This document shows, piece after piece, positions 37,365-48,144 of a stretch of 64,000 nucleotides of DNA (positions are counted from its first letter, which is position 1; the number at the start of each line of letters is the position of its first letter). The DNA is taken from contig NZ_MDEQ02000010.1 of the NCBI RefSeq assembly GCF_001883705.2, positions 186,001 through 250,000 of the forward strand. Direction: 5' to 3'. Below the pieces are notes generated by a model. It searched no databases, was not told the DNA's origin, and worked only from the letters and a program-made list of their open reading frames with translations. The DNA comes from Burkholderia catarinensis. GTDB lineage: Bacteria > Pseudomonadota > Gammaproteobacteria > Burkholderiales > Burkholderiaceae. The translations under genes were made by a program, and so were the position numbers.

Positions 37365-38123
37365 ATGCGGTTGAGCGGCAAGACGGCAATCGTCACGGGC
37401 GGCGGCTCGGGGTTCGGCGAAGGTATCGCGAAGACGTATGCGCGCGAAGGCGCGAACGTCGTCGTCAACGACCTGAACGGCGCGGCGGCCGAGCGCGTCG
37501 CCAGCGAGATCGCGCTCGCGGGCGGCAAGGCGATCGCGGTGGCCGGCGACGTGTCGAAGCAGGACGACTGGCGCGCGCTGCTGCAGGCCGCGCTCGACGA
37601 TTTCCATTCGGTGCAGATCGTCGTGAACAACGCGGGCACCACGCACCGCAACAAGCCCGTGCTCGACGTGACGGAAGCCGAGTTCGACCGCGTGTACGCC
37701 GTCAACATGAAGAGCCTGTTCTGGTGCGTGCAGACCTTCGTTCCGTACTTCCGCGAACAGGGCGGCGGCGTGTTCGTGAACGTCGCGTCTACCGCCGGCG
37801 TGCGGCCGCGCCCGGGCCTCGTCTGGTACAACAGCACGAAGGGCGCGATGATCACCGCGAGCAAGTCGCTCGCGGCCGAGCTTGGCGCGGCCCGCATCCG
37901 CGTGAACTGCATCAACCCGGTGCTCGGCGAAACGGCGTTGATGACGGAGTTCATGGGCTGCGAGGACACGCCCGAGAACCGCCGCCGCTTCCTCGCGACG
38001 ATCCCGCTCGGCCGCTTCTCGACGCCGCAGGACATCGCGAACGCAGCGCTTTACCTTGCGTCCGACGAGGCCGAATTCATCACGGGCGTCTGCCTCGAGG
38101 TCGACGGCGGGCGCTGCATCTAG
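37365..38123 (+). CDS. Short-chain dehydrogenase/reductase (glucose 1-dehydrogenase-like)
   Basis: 252-residue classical SDR: cofactor motif TGGGSGFG near residue 12, NNAG, catalytic Ser in VNVASTAG and YNSTK (Tyr-x-x-x-Lys). The Asp in VVVNDLN at the end of strand 2 suggests NAD(H). The start follows CAGGAGAC. It likely acts with the aldehyde dehydrogenase in a two-step oxidation of a shared substrate (inference). Confidence 0.92.
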   Translation: MRLSGKTAIVTGGGSGFGEGIAKTYAREGANVVVNDLNGAAAERVASEIALAGGKAIAVAGDVSKQDDWRALLQAALDDFHSVQIVVNNAGTTHRNKPVLDVTEAEFDRVYAVNMKSLFWCVQTFVPYFREQGGGVFVNVASTAGVRPRPGLVWYNSTKGAMITASKSLAAELGAARIRVNCINPVLGETALMTEFMGCEDTPENRRRFLATIPLGRFSTPQDIANAALYLASDEAEFITGVCLEVDGGRCI

Positions 38124-38251
38124 CCGCACCCTGCTGTTCGCGCGCCGCGTCGGGGCTCGCCGGCCGGCTCGCCATCCACGTTATGCTTCGCACGAAACCG
38201 GATCAGGCACCGATACGCCGGCTCCGGCCAACTACAAGAACTGGAGACAAC

Positions 38252-39556
38252 ATGGCAACATCGACGCAGTCGCTGCCGGGCTCGTCCGGCGCATTCGAGG
38301 AAGCAACCTATCGCAAGGTGTCGTGGCGGCTCACGCCGCTTCTGCTGCTGTGCTACGTGGTCGCGTATCTCGACCGCGTGAACGTCGGGTTCGCAAAGCT
38401 GCAGATGGCGAGCGACCTGAACCTGAGCGACACCGTGTACGGGCTCGGTGCCGGGATCTTCTTCTTCGGCTATTTCCTGTTCGAGGTGCCGAGCAACATC
38501 ATCCTTCACAAGGTCGGCGCGCGCGTGTGGATCGCGCGCATCATGGCGACGTGGGGCGTGATCTCGATCCTGACGATGTTCGTCACGACGCCCACGATGT
38601 TCTACGTGATGCGCTTCCTGCTCGGCGTCGCCGAAGCGGGCTTCTTCCCCGGCGTGATCCTCTACCTCACCTACTGGTATCCCGCGCACCGGCGCGGCCG
38701 GATGACGACGTTCTTCATGACGGCCGTCGCGCTGTCCGGCGTGATCGGCGGTCCGCTCTCGGGCTTCATCCTGAAAGCGTTCGACGGCGTGAGCGGCTGG
38801 CACGGCTGGCAATGGCTGTTCCTGCTCGAAGGCATTCCGTCGGTGCTCGCCGGCGTGCTCGTGTTCTTCAAGCTCGACGAGCGGATCTCGAAGGCGGCGT
38901 GGCTGACCGACGAGGAAAAGGCGCTGCTCACCCGCAACGTCGACGCGGAGGAAGCAACCAAGGAAGACCCGCCGCTCGGCACGGTCATGTCGAGCCCGCG
39001 CGTGTGGCTGATGGCGCTGATCTATTTCTCGTTCGTGATGGGGCTCTACGGCGTCGGCTTCTGGCTGCCGACGATCATCAAGGCGACGGGCGTGACCGAC
39101 ACGTTCATGATCGGCCTGCTGTCGGCGATCCCGTATGCAGCCGCGGTGGTCGCGATGATCCTGATCGCGCGCAGCGCGGACAAACGCCGCGAACGCCGCT
39201 GGCACCTCGCGATTCCGGCCGCGCTCGGCGCGCTCGGGCTCGTGCTGTCGGTGATCTGGGCGCACCAGACCGCACTCGCGATGCTCGGCCTCACGCTCGC
39301 GACGATGGGCATCCTGACGACGCTGCCGCTGTTCTGGAGCCTGCCGACCGCGTTCCTCGGCGGCACGGCAGCCGCGGCCGGCATCGCGATGATCAACTCG
39401 ATCGGCAACCTGGCCGGCTTCCTGAGCCCGTACCTGATGGGCTGGCTCAAGCAGGCGACGGGCGCCAACGATGCGGGCATGGTCATGCTCGCGGGATTCC
39501 TCGTGCTCGGCGGGCTGCTCGCGCTGTCGGTGCCGAAGCGGCTGGTCGACCGATGA
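38252..39556 (+). CDS. MFS transporter of the anion:cation symporter (phthalate/tartrate permease) type
   Basis: 434-residue, about 12-helix transporter. N-terminal YRKVSWRLTPLLLLCYVVAYLDRVNVGFAKLQM is a signature of the ACS family. GVAEAGFFPGVILYLTYWYPAHRRGRM and the loop after helix 6 also fit. Members import organic acids such as tartrate, galactarate, 4-hydroxyphenylacetate or phthalate. As the third gene of the dehydrogenase operon it probably brings in the substrate. Confidence 0.9.
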   Translation: MATSTQSLPGSSGAFEEATYRKVSWRLTPLLLLCYVVAYLDRVNVGFAKLQMASDLNLSDTVYGLGAGIFFFGYFLFEVPSNIILHKVGARVWIARIMATWGVISILTMFVTTPTMFYVMRFLLGVAEAGFFPGVILYLTYWYPAHRRGRMTTFFMTAVALSGVIGGPLSGFILKAFDGVSGWHGWQWLFLLEGIPSVLAGVLVFFKLDERISKAAWLTDEEKALLTRNVDAEEATKEDPPLGTVMSSPRVWLMALIYFSFVMGLYGVGFWLPTIIKATGVTDTFMIGLLSAIPYAAAVVAMILIARSADKRRERRWHLAIPAALGALGLVLSVIWAHQTALAMLGLTLATMGILTTLPLFWSLPTAFLGGTAAAAGIAMINSIGNLAGFLSPYLMGWLKQATGANDAGMVMLAGFLVLGGLLALSVPKRLVDR

Positions 39557-39564
39557 TCAACGAA

Positions 39565-39602
39565 CAAAAAAATGCCCCGAAGGCCGATTGGCGTTCGGGG
39601 CA
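39565..39602 (-). terminator. Intrinsic terminator of the hemC-hemDX-hemY operon
   Basis: TGCCCCGAA at 39573-39581 pairs with TTCGGGGCA at 39594-39602. On the minus strand the hairpin is followed by seven T's, so it ends leftward transcription from the heme genes; it may also stop the convergent MFS message. Confidence 0.85.
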
Positions 39603-39650
39603 GCTTGTGCGGCGCGGCGGGCCGCCCGTAACAGGCGGCGTCGGCCCGCG

Positions 39651-40838
39651 TCAGACCACGGTGATCGCGAGCGCGCTTTCGCGGTAGTGCTTCGCGGCCT
39701 TGTCGGTTTCACCGAGATGCTCGAACAGGCGTGCGAGCGCGCGATGCGTACGCACCTTCAGCGCCTCGTTGTCGGCCAGCTTCAGTGCCGACTCGAGGAA
39801 CGACTGCGCCTTGCCCCACAGTTGCTGCTGCTGGCAAAGGCGGCCGAGCGCGAACAGCAGGTCGGCATCCTCCGGGTGATCCTTCTTCCACCCTTCCGCC
39901 TTCTGGATCAGCGGCAGCGCATCGGCGCCGGCCGTGTCCGGATAACGGCGCAGCAGGCGTGCATCCCAGTTGTGCGCGAGCGCTTCCTCGACGATGCGGC
40001 GCGCTTCGTTGCGGCGCTCGAGCGGCACGAGCAGGTCGGCCGCAAGATCGGCAAGCCGTGGCGACTGGCGCTCGACCGGCGACAGCGACTGCCACACCTC
40101 GAGCAGCGCATCCGGGTCGTGACGGCGTTCGCGCAGCAGGTTTTCCGCGGCCTGCTGGCGCAGCCGCACGGCCGCGGCAGGATGCAGCGCCTCGCGCTTC
40201 TCGAGCGCCTTCGCAAGCTTCAGCACCTCGGCCCAGTTCTTCAGTTGCTGCTGCGCGCGCAGCGCGACCTGCTGCGCATGAATGCGCTTGCCGCCCGCTT
40301 GCAGGTCGGCCAGCGCGGCGAGCGCGCCGTCGGCATCGCGCGCGTCCGCGCGCATGTCGGCCGCGGCGAGCAGCCGTGCATCCTGCCATTCGGGCGCGTC
40401 GACCTTCGACAGCCAGTCGTCGCGGCGCGTGTATTCGTGCATCCGGTGCGCGGCGGTGGCCGCGACGAGACTCGCCGCGCCCTGGTTCGCATCGACCGAC
40501 AGCGCTTCACGCGCGGCCTTTTCCGCGCGCGAGAAGCGGCCCGCGTACAGGTTCGCGATCGCATCGCGCAACGACGCCTGCGCCTTCTCGTTGCGTGAGC
40601 GCGCACGATACGCGGCGACCCGCCGCGGCATGCGCCAGATGTTGCGCACGATGCGCAGCAGCGCGTACATGACGATGAACAGCACGACGACGGCGATCAC
40701 GAACAGGTTCAGCGACACGTCGATACGGTACGGCGGATAGACAAGCAGCACCTGCCCCGCGTCGAAACGGCCGACGGTGGCGAGCGCCGCGGCGATCGCG
40801 AACAGGACCGCGAGCCAGACGATTCCTCGAAGCGTCAT
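39651..40838 (-). CDS. hemY: HemY-like heme biosynthesis-associated TPR membrane protein
   Basis: 395 residues. Two N-terminal membrane helices (about 5-22 and 40-62) with the HemY_N pattern are followed by a helical tetratricopeptide region. This is the proteobacterial HemY, a membrane protein of unclear function encoded with hemC/hemD, not the protoporphyrinogen oxidase of the same name. It starts 2 bases after the hemDX stop, indicating co-translation. Confidence 0.9.
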   Translation of the reverse strand: MTLRGIVWLAVLFAIAAALATVGRFDAGQVLLVYPPYRIDVSLNLFVIAVVVLFIVMYALLRIVRNIWRMPRRVAAYRARSRNEKAQASLRDAIANLYAGRFSRAEKAAREALSVDANQGAASLVAATAAHRMHEYTRRDDWLSKVDAPEWQDARLLAAADMRADARDADGALAALADLQAGGKRIHAQQVALRAQQQLKNWAEVLKLAKALEKREALHPAAAVRLRQQAAENLLRERRHDPDALLEVWQSLSPVERQSPRLADLAADLLVPLERRNEARRIVEEALAHNWDARLLRRYPDTAGADALPLIQKAEGWKKDHPEDADLLFALGRLCQQQQLWGKAQSFLESALKLADNEALKVRTHRALARLFEHLGETDKAAKHYRESALAITVV

Positions 40839-40840
40839 CG

Positions 40841-42814
40841 TTACCCCCGGCTCTTGAACTGCTGAACGGCGTTCAGGCTTGTGTTCAGGTTCGGCACCGC
40901 GACCGTCAGCGATGCGCCGTCAACCTGCTTGAGCAGATCCTCGACGGTCTGCGTGTCCTTCGACGCCTGATCGAAATATTTCCCGAGCGACGCCTGCGCG
41001 GCGTGCAGGTCGGCCTTCATCGCGCTGTCGTTGCGCGCAAGCAGCGACAGCCGCGCGGTGAGCAGGCGCAGCTTCACGTTCTCGCGCACGAAGTAGCCCT
41101 GGTCGGGCGACGCGAGCATCGCGTCCGCGTTGTCGATCCGGCGCACCTGCACGAGGCTCTTCAACTGCTGGCCGAGACCGGCCGAGAAGTCGTGCCACCA
41201 CACCTTCCAGCGCGGCTCGCCGGCCACGGCCGACGACGCGGCGTCAACCGGTGCGGCCGCCTGCGGCGCCGCGTGCGGCACGATCGCCTCGCCGGACAGC
41301 GGCAGCGCGTCGATCTTGCCGATCGCGTCGTCGAGCTTGATCGCGAGGCCCGTGAGATCCGCCGCCGGTGCAGCCTTCAGCTTCTCGATGTCCAGCGCGA
41401 GCGCCTTGCGCACCGTGACGGCCTGCGCGCTCTGCGACGTCGCGAGACGCGCGTCGGCGTTCTGCAGCGCGATCAGTGCGAGCTGCGTGTTGCCCGTCAG
41501 CTGAAGCTGCTGGCTCGCGCTCGACAGCATCTGGTCGACTTCCTCGAGCATCCACGCATCGCGGTTGCGCGACAGGTCCTGGTATTGCTGCTGCAGCGCC
41601 TGCTGCGCGCTCTGCGCGTCGGCGAGCTTGCCGTCGAGTTGCGCGAGCTGCGTGTCGACCTGGTGCGTGCTCGCGAGCGCCTGCTCGGTCTTCATGCGCG
41701 TCTCGGCCGTCTGCGCGTCGAGCGCCTTCTGGCGCGCGACGAACGTGCCGTCGAGCCGGTCGATCTTGCGGTTCAGCGCATAGCCGCCGACACCGGCCGC
41801 GCAGCCGAGCACGACGACGACGAACCACAGCACCGCGCTGCCGCCGCGGCGCACATGCGGCTCGGGCGCGATATAAGGGGGACTGGACGGCGGCGCGGAT
41901 GCGGCGGCCGGCTTGGAAGCGACGCTTTTGGAATCGTTGGTATCTGTCATGCGTTTAGTCACCGGTGCGGCTGTCGCCGGTTGGACGGCCTCGTCGGCCA
42001 TCGTTCGAAACGCGCGGACGATGCGCTCATCGCCCGCGCCGGTCAGCGTAATCCTATCAAAACCCAATGCACGCGCGGTCTGCTCGATCCGCGGGTGCGG
42101 CGTCACGAGCGACGCATGCTTCAGCGCGTCGATCTCGGCCTCGTTCAGGTGCGCCCGCGCGAGTTCGTGCAGGTTGCGCACGCCCTCCGAGCTCGTGACG
42201 AGCCACGCATGCGGCGCGCCGTCGAGCAGCGCATGCACGCGCTCCCACGCGCCGACGCGCGGCTCGGGCACGACGCGCCGGTACGCGGCGGCGAGCGTGA
42301 CGTCCGCGCCGGCCTCGCGCAGCCGGTCGGCGAGCCATTCGCGCCCGCCGTCGCCGCGCACGATCAGCACGCGCTTGGCCGCCAGCGCCTGCGCGCCGCC
42401 GAACGCGGCCTCGATGCACGCGAACAGGCTTTCCGAATCGTAATGGGGCACCCCGCCGTCGGCCGGGGCCTGCGGTGCGATCACCCGATGCGCGGGCGCC
42501 GCGATGCCGTGACGCTCGAGCGCCGCGACGCTGCCGGGCCCGACCACGCCGACCGGCAGCGCGTTCGGCCAGATCGCGCCGTACTGCGCGAGCGCGCGGT
42601 CGATCGCGTTCGGCGACACGAAAATCACCAGCGCGTAGTCGGCGAGCGCCGCGAACGCGGCGTCGAGCGGCGCCGGATCGTCGACCGGCGCAATGTCGAT
42701 CAGCGGGAATTCGAGCACGTCGCAGCCGGCCGCGGCCAGTTGCGACGCGAGCGTGTCCGACTGGCCGTCCGGGCGCGTCAGGACCGCGGTGAACGCGCGC
42801 GCGCCGCCCGCCAT
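40841..42814 (-). CDS. hemDX: Fused uroporphyrinogen-III synthase / HemX membrane protein
   Basis: 657-residue fusion. Residues 1-270 are uroporphyrinogen-III synthase HemD (AVLTRPDGQSDTLASQLAAAGCDVLEFPLIDI; VTSSEGVRNL), which closes and flips the tetrapyrrole ring. A Pro/Ala-rich linker leads to a single membrane helix (VLWFVVVVLGCAAGVGGYAL) and a long periplasmic coiled-coil typical of HemX. In many proteobacteria these are two genes. The ATG shares one base with the hemC stop (TGATG). Confidence 0.93.
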   Translation of the reverse strand: MAGGARAFTAVLTRPDGQSDTLASQLAAAGCDVLEFPLIDIAPVDDPAPLDAAFAALADYALVIFVSPNAIDRALAQYGAIWPNALPVGVVGPGSVAALERHGIAAPAHRVIAPQAPADGGVPHYDSESLFACIEAAFGGAQALAAKRVLIVRGDGGREWLADRLREAGADVTLAAAYRRVVPEPRVGAWERVHALLDGAPHAWLVTSSEGVRNLHELARAHLNEAEIDALKHASLVTPHPRIEQTARALGFDRITLTGAGDERIVRAFRTMADEAVQPATAAPVTKRMTDTNDSKSVASKPAAASAPPSSPPYIAPEPHVRRGGSAVLWFVVVVLGCAAGVGGYALNRKIDRLDGTFVARQKALDAQTAETRMKTEQALASTHQVDTQLAQLDGKLADAQSAQQALQQQYQDLSRNRDAWMLEEVDQMLSSASQQLQLTGNTQLALIALQNADARLATSQSAQAVTVRKALALDIEKLKAAPAADLTGLAIKLDDAIGKIDALPLSGEAIVPHAAPQAAAPVDAASSAVAGEPRWKVWWHDFSAGLGQQLKSLVQVRRIDNADAMLASPDQGYFVRENVKLRLLTARLSLLARNDSAMKADLHAAQASLGKYFDQASKDTQTVEDLLKQVDGASLTVAVPNLNTSLNAVQQFKSRG

Positions 42815-43815
42815 CAGGCGTCGCCCTTGCCGGACTGCGAGCCCGCGAGCAGCGCCTGGACGATGCCGAGCGCGCCTTGCGCCTCGAGCTCGTCGGACAC
42901 GGCGCGGCCGAGCGCAAGCGCATCGGCGACGGTCACGACGGCCGCGCACTCCTCGACCGTCAGCACGCGCTTGCCGTCGGTCGTCGACACGCGGCCCGTC
43001 AGGTACAGTTCGCCCGCGCGCCACACCGCATGCGCGGCGAGCGGCACCTCGCAGCTGCCGCCGAGCGCGCGCGACACCATCCGTTCGGCCTCGACCGCGA
43101 GCGCGGTCTGCGGGTCGTGCAGCGGCGCAAGCCACGCGGCGACGTCGTCGCGGTGCGCGGCAATCTCGATGCCGAGCGCGCCCTGGCCGGCCGCCGGCGG
43201 GCTGGCTTCGACGTCGAGCAGCGCGCGGATCCGCGCTTCGAGGCCGAGGCGCTTCAGGCCGGCGGCCGCGAGGATGATCGCCGCGTAGTCGCCGCGGTCG
43301 AGCTTCGCGAGGCGCGTGTCGAGGTTGCCGCGCAGCGGCAGCACGTCGAGGTGCGGATAGCGCGAACGCAGCATCGCCTCGCGGCGCAGGCTCGACGTGC
43401 CGACCACGGCGCCGGCCGGCAGCGCGTCGAGCGACGCGTAGTCGTTCGACACGAACGCGTCGCGCGGGTCCTCGCGCTCCATGATCACGGCAAGCGAGAA
43501 GCCGTCGGGCAGCGCCATCGGCACGTCCTTCAGCGAATGCACGGCGAGATCGGCGCGGCCGTCGGCCAGCGCGTTCTCCAGTTCCTTCACGAACAGGCCC
43601 TTGCCGCCGACCTTCGACAGCGTGCGATCGAGAATCTGGTCGCCGCGGGTCGTCATCCCGAGGATTTTCACGTCACAAGCTGGATATAATTTGCGCAGCG
43701 CATCACGCACATGTTCGGCTTGCCACATCGCCAGGCGGCTTTCGCGCGAAGCAATCGTCAACGTCGCGGGCGGCTGTGCCTGCTGCGGCCCGGCCGCAAG
43801 GGTCTCGGAATTCAT
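42814..43815 (-). CDS. hemC: Porphobilinogen deaminase (hydroxymethylbilane synthase)
   Basis: 333-residue cytoplasmic enzyme polymerising four porphobilinogens into hydroxymethylbilane. Seen: [43 protein letters not shown] (catalytic Asp region downstream) and [14 protein letters not shown] with the Cys that holds the dipyrromethane cofactor. First gene of the heme operon; divergent from ppc with about 210 bases between. That gap contains three near-identical 9-base repeats (CGCAGTTCC type) around 43,963-43,991. Confidence 0.95.
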   Translation of the reverse strand: MNSETLAAGPQQAQPPATLTIASRESRLAMWQAEHVRDALRKLYPACDVKILGMTTRGDQILDRTLSKVGGKGLFVKELENALADGRADLAVHSLKDVPMALPDGFSLAVIMEREDPRDAFVSNDYASLDALPAGAVVGTSSLRREAMLRSRYPHLDVLPLRGNLDTRLAKLDRGDYAAIILAAAGLKRLGLEARIRALLDVEASPPAAGQGALGIEIAAHRDDVAAWLAPLHDPQTALAVEAERMVSRALGGSCEVPLAAHAVWRAGELYLTGRVSTTDGKRVLTVEECAAVVTVADALALGRAVSDELEAQGALGIVQALLAGSQSGKGDA

Positions 43816-44023
43816 TGCTGGAACATCGAAGGACGGGATTGAAGATCGAACAATGGTAGCACGCACGCCCCGGGCCGCCCGGGCCTGGAGCCTGCGCCCG
43901 ACCGGCCCCTGCGCGGGTCGCGGCGCCGATGTGCGGATGTGCCGCACGTAGCTGGTTGCTTGACCGCAGTTCCCGCAGTTTTCGCAGTTCCTTTTGACTC
44001 GAGCTTTCCCAAGGAAACCCATC

Positions 44024-47000
44024 GTGAAGTCTTCCGGATCGGCGCGTACGGCGCGCCGCAATGCTGCCCTGTCCTCCTCCGACGCCCCGACGGGCACCGT
44101 CGCCACCGCCGCGAACGGCCGTGCGAAAACGGCAACGAAACCGAAAGACCCGATACCTCAGACAAAACGCGCGGCGAAAGCCGCCGGCCCGGCTGCCCGC
44201 CCCGCCGCCCGCACGGCCGGCGCACCGAAGTCCGGCACGCGCACGCGCGAGGACAAGGACGGCCCGCTGTTCGAGGACATCCGCTTCCTCGGCCGCCTGC
44301 TCGGCGACGTCGTGCGCGAGCAGGAAGGCGACACCGTGTTCGACGTCGTCGAGACGATCCGCCAGACCGCGGTCAAGTTCCGCCGCGAGGACGACAGCGA
44401 AGCCGCGCAGACGCTCGAGAAGAAGCTGCGCAAGCTGACGCCGGAGCAGACGGTGAGCGTCGTGCGCGCGTTCAGCTATTTTTCGCATCTCGCGAACATC
44501 GCGGAAGACCGCCACCACAACCGCCGCCGCCGCATCCATGCGCTGGCCGGCTCCGCGTCGCAGCCCGGCACGGTCGCGTACGCGCTCGACCAGCTGAAGA
44601 CGACCGGCAACGCGTCGAAGCGCCTGCTGCAGCGCTTCTTCGACGATGCGCTGATCGTGCCCGTGCTGACCGCACACCCGACCGAAGTGCAGCGCAAGAG
44701 CATTCTCGACGCGCAGCACGACATCGCGCGCCTGCTCGCCGAGCGCGACCAGGAGCTGACCGCGCGCGAGCGCCAGCACAACGAAGCGATGCTGCGTGCG
44801 CGCGTGACCGCGCTGTGGCAGACGCGGATGCTGCGCGACGCGCGCCTGACGGTCGGCGACGAGATCGAGAACGCGCTGTCGTACTACCGCGCGACGTTCC
44901 TCGACGAGCTGCCCGCGCTGTACGGCGATATCGAGGCCGCGCTCGCCGAGCACGGCCTGTCCGCGCGCGTGCCCGCGTTCTTCCAGATGGGCAGCTGGAT
45001 CGGCGGCGATCGCGACGGCAATCCGAACGTGACGGCGCCGACGCTCGACGAGGCGATCAACCGCCAGGCCGCGGTGATCCTCGAACACTATCTGGAACAG
45101 GTGCACAAGCTCGGCGCCGAACTGTCGGTGTCGAACCTGCTCGTCGGCGCGAACGACGCCGTGAAGGCGCTCGCGGCCGCATCGCCCGACCAGTCGCCGC
45201 ACCGCGTCGACGAACCGTATCGCCGCGCGCTGATCGGCATCTACACGCGGCTCGCCGCGAGCGCGCGCGTGCGCCTGGGCGAAGGCACGGTGCCCGTGCG
45301 CAGCGCGGGCCGCGGCGCGGCGCCCGTGCGCGCGATCCCGTATGCGGATTCCGAAGCGTTCGTCGCCGACCTGAAGGTGCTGACCGCGTCGCTCGACGAA
45401 CACCACGGCACGTCGCTCGCCTCGCCGCGCCTCGCGCCGCTCGTGCGCGCGGCCGAAGTGTTCGGCTTCCATCTCGCGAGCATCGACCTGCGCCAGAGCT
45501 CCGACATCCATGAAGCCGTGGTCGCCGAGCTGTTCGCGCGCGCGGGCGTCGAGGCCGACTACGCGGCGCTCGCCGAGGAAGACAAGCTGCGCGTGCTGCT
45601 CGCCGCGCTCGCCGATCCGCGCCCGCTGCGCTCGCCGTACCTCGAATACTCGGCGCTCGCGCAGAGCGAGCTCGGCGTGTTCGAGAAGGCGCGCGAAGTC
45701 CGCGCGCAATTCGGCGCGCGCGCGGTGCGCAACTACATCATTTCGCATACGGAAACCGTGAGCGACCTCGTCGAGGTGCTGCTGCTGCAGAAGGAGACGG
45801 GCCTGCTCGAAGGCGCGCTCGGCGTGCCCGGCGGCGATGCGAGGAACAGCCTGATGGTGATCCCGCTGTTCGAGACGATCCCCGACCTGCGCGACGCGTC
45901 GCGCATCATGCGCGAATACTTCGCGCTGCCGGGCGTCGATGCGCTGATCGCGCACCAGGGCGCCGAGCAGGAAGTGATGCTCGGCTACTCGGACAGCAAC
46001 AAGGACGGCGGCTTCCTCACGTCGAACTGGGAGCTGTATCGCGCGGAACTCGCGCTCGTCGACCTGTTCCGCGACTGCAAGATCACGCTGCGGCTGTTCC
46101 ACGGCCGCGGCGGCACGGTCGGCCGCGGCGGCGGCCCGACCTACCAGGCGATCCTGGCGCAGCCGCCGGGCACCGTGAACGGCCAGATCCGCCTGACCGA
46201 ACAGGGCGAGGTGATCGCGAGCAAGTTCGCGAACCCCGAGATCGGCCGGCGCAACCTCGAGACGGTCGTCGCCGCGACGCTCGAGGCATCGCTGCTGCCG
46301 CAGTCGAACGCGCCCGCGCAACTGCCCGCGTTCGAAGCCGCGATGCAGACGCTGTCCGACTCGGCGATGGCCGCGTACCGTGCGCTCGTCTACGAAACGC
46401 CGGGCTTCACCGACTACTTCTTCTCGTCGACGCCGATCACCGAGATCGCCGAGCTGAACATCGGCAGCCGCCCGGCTTCGCGCAAGCTGCAGGATCCGAA
46501 GCAGCGCAAGATCGAGGATCTGCGCGCGATTCCGTGGGGCTTCTCGTGGGGCCAGTGCCGGCTGCTGCTGACGGGCTGGTACGGCTTCGGCAGCGCGGTG
46601 AGCGCGTATCTCGACGCCGCGCAGGACGACGCCGAACGCACGAAGCGCGTCGCGCTGCTGAAGAAGATGAACAAGACCTGGCCGTTCTTCGCGAACCTGC
46701 TGTCGAACATGGACATGGTGCTCGCGAAGACCGATCTCGCGGTCGCGTCGCGCTATGCGCAGCTCGTCGCCGATCGCAAGCTGCGCAAGCACGTGTTCGA
46801 GCGGATCGTCGCGGAATGGGAGCGCACGTCGCATGCGCTGGCGGAAATCACCGGGCAGGAAGGCCGCCTCGCGACCAACCCGCTGCTCGCGCGGTCGATC
46901 AAGAACCGCTTCCCGTATCTCGATCCGCTGAACCACCTGCAGGTCGAGCTGATCAAGCGTCACCGCGCGGGCGACACGAACGCGCGGCTGCGCCGCGGGA

Positions 47001-47050
47001 TTCACCTGACGATCAACGGGATCGCGGCCGGCCTGCGCAACACGGGCTGA
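44024..47050 (+). CDS. ppc: Phosphoenolpyruvate carboxylase
   Basis: About 1008 residues. Makes oxaloacetate from PEP and bicarbonate to refill the TCA cycle. Catalytic His in [13 protein letters not shown], the loop [27 protein letters not shown], and the usual C-terminal LRNTG. The N-terminus carries about 80 extra Ala/Lys/Pro-rich residues before the conserved domain. GTG at 44024 was chosen because AAGGAAA lies about 8 bases before it; an upstream TTG is less likely. Confidence 0.95.
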   Translation: MKSSGSARTARRNAALSSSDAPTGTVATAANGRAKTATKPKDPIPQTKRAAKAAGPAARPAARTAGAPKSGTRTREDKDGPLFEDIRFLGRLLGDVVREQEGDTVFDVVETIRQTAVKFRREDDSEAAQTLEKKLRKLTPEQTVSVVRAFSYFSHLANIAEDRHHNRRRRIHALAGSASQPGTVAYALDQLKTTGNASKRLLQRFFDDALIVPVLTAHPTEVQRKSILDAQHDIARLLAERDQELTARERQHNEAMLRARVTALWQTRMLRDARLTVGDEIENALSYYRATFLDELPALYGDIEAALAEHGLSARVPAFFQMGSWIGGDRDGNPNVTAPTLDEAINRQAAVILEHYLEQVHKLGAELSVSNLLVGANDAVKALAAASPDQSPHRVDEPYRRALIGIYTRLAASARVRLGEGTVPVRSAGRGAAPVRAIPYADSEAFVADLKVLTASLDEHHGTSLASPRLAPLVRAAEVFGFHLASIDLRQSSDIHEAVVAELFARAGVEADYAALAEEDKLRVLLAALADPRPLRSPYLEYSALAQSELGVFEKAREVRAQFGARAVRNYIISHTETVSDLVEVLLLQKETGLLEGALGVPGGDARNSLMVIPLFETIPDLRDASRIMREYFALPGVDALIAHQGAEQEVMLGYSDSNKDGGFLTSNWELYRAELALVDLFRDCKITLRLFHGRGGTVGRGGGPTYQAILAQPPGTVNGQIRLTEQGEVIASKFANPEIGRRNLETVVAATLEASLLPQSNAPAQLPAFEAAMQTLSDSAMAAYRALVYETPGFTDYFFSSTPITEIAELNIGSRPASRKLQDPKQRKIEDLRAIPWGFSWGQCRLLLTGWYGFGSAVSAYLDAAQDDAERTKRVALLKKMNKTWPFFANLLSNMDMVLAKTDLAVASRYAQLVADRKLRKHVFERIVAEWERTSHALAEITGQEGRLATNPLLARSIKNRFPYLDPLNHLQVELIKRHRAGDTNARLRRGIHLTINGIAAGLRNTG

Positions 47051-47093
47051 TCCGCATGCGGCGCGGGCTCGTTCCGCGCCGGCCGGCATCGTG

Positions 47094-47132
47094 AAAGCCG
47101 CGATACGCCACGGTGCGTATCGCGGCTTTTTT
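47094..47132. terminator. Intrinsic terminator after ppc
   Basis: 15-bp stem (AAAGCCGCGATACGC at 47094-47108, complement at 47115-47129), 6-base loop, T-run to 47132. It separates the convergent ppc and methyltransferase genes and can act in both directions. Confidence 0.9.
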
Positions 47133-47168
47133 CATGCGAACGCGCAACAGCGCCGGCGTGCCGCTCGT

Positions 47169-47921
47169 TCAGTGCGCGTCGATCAGCAGCGCATCGTGCT
47201 CGAACGAACCGTCCGGCCGCACCGCGTAATACCCGCGCACCTCGTCGGGCGCATGCGCCCACAGCGCGCGAATGCCCGCGACGCTGTCCGCCGGCGTGCG
47301 GATGCGGGTAACCCACGTGTCGAAATCGATCGGCAGCCGCCAGCGGCTGTGCACGTGCGCATCGAAACCGGCAGCGCGGAACATCGCGAGCCACTCGTCC
47401 GCACGGTAGTCGCGCACGTGCGACGCGTCGCGCAGCACTTCCGCGGCCTGCAGGTACGTGTCGAGAAGCGGATGGTCGTTGCCCGCGATGTCGATCATCA
47501 GCACGCGGCCGCCCGGTTTCAGCACGCGGCGCGCCTCGGCGAGCGCCGCGCGCATGTCATGCCAATGGTGCGCGCTCATCCGGCTCACCACCCAGTCGAA
47601 CGCCGCTGTATCGAACGGCAGCCGTTCGGCCGGGCCCTGCTGCGTGCGGATGTTCGCGAGCCCGCGCTCGCGCGCGGCCGCGTCGACGGTCGCGAGCATC
47701 GGCGCGGCGAGATCGTACGCGACCACGTCGCGCACGTGCGGCGCGACGGCGAAGCTCGCGTGGCCGGCGCCGCAGCCGAGATCGAGCACCGCGGCATCGG
47801 GCGTCGCGCGCACCGCGTCGGCGAGCGTCTGCAGATCGGCGCCCGTCGCGTGGACCGTGCTCGTCAGATAGGCGGCGGCCGTCGTGCCGAATGCGTCGGC
47901 GACCTGGTCGTGGTGTTTCAT
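47169..47921 (-). CDS. Class I SAM-dependent methyltransferase (UbiE/type 11)
   Basis: 250-residue methyltransferase: motif [19 protein letters not shown], acidic loop [10 protein letters not shown], and motif [15 protein letters not shown]. Resembles small-molecule type 11 methyltransferases such as YcgJ/UbiE relatives; substrate unknown. GGAGCGAAGG precedes the ATG. Transcribed divergently from an XRE regulator, sharing an operator-like palindrome that covers its predicted -35 box, so it is likely repressed by that protein. Confidence 0.9.
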   Translation of the reverse strand: MKHHDQVADAFGTTAAAYLTSTVHATGADLQTLADAVRATPDAAVLDLGCGAGHASFAVAPHVRDVVAYDLAAPMLATVDAAARERGLANIRTQQGPAERLPFDTAAFDWVVSRMSAHHWHDMRAALAEARRVLKPGGRVLMIDIAGNDHPLLDTYLQAAEVLRDASHVRDYRADEWLAMFRAAGFDAHVHSRWRLPIDFDTWVTRIRTPADSVAGIRALWAHAPDEVRGYYAVRPDGSFEHDALLIDAH

Positions 47922-48039
47922 CCTTCGCTCCTTTGTGCGGTCGACCGGAGCCGACACGAGTTGGCGCTTCAGTGCCTGTTCCAGCCCCATGCAACGCGTT
48001 TTGTGGGACGTTCGCTGCCCTGCCGGTGCGCGAGCCGCT

Positions 48040-48084
48040 ACAATAGGCCTGCACTTGTACCAGTACAAGTTAAGCAGTTATTCT
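48040..48084. promoter_or_regulatory. Back-to-back promoters sharing one palindromic operator
   Basis: ACTTGTAC at 48053-48060, two bases, then GTACAAGT at 48063-48070 form a perfect dyad. Leftward: -35 TTGTAC (complement of 48063-48068), 17-base spacer, -10 TATTGT (complement of 48040-48045). Rightward: -35 TTGTAC at 48055-48060, 18-base spacer, -10 TATTCT at 48079-48084. Both -35 boxes lie inside the palindrome, so one bound repressor would block both genes. Likely the site of the adjacent XRE regulator (inference). Confidence 0.7.
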
Positions 48085-48144
48085 GGTATTCGATACACCT
48101 GTCTGATCGTTGCCGCGTTCTCGCCTTCACTTCGCCGTTTCCGC

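Noticed and set aside
40841..42814. Assembly error joining hemD and hemX
   Set aside because: The fused frame is continuous with a plausible linker, and hemDX fusions are known in Burkholderia.
43703..47089. A 1128-codon minus-strand open frame opposite ppc
   Set aside because: Arg/His/Glu-rich composition with no domain, antisense to an unmistakable PEP carboxylase.
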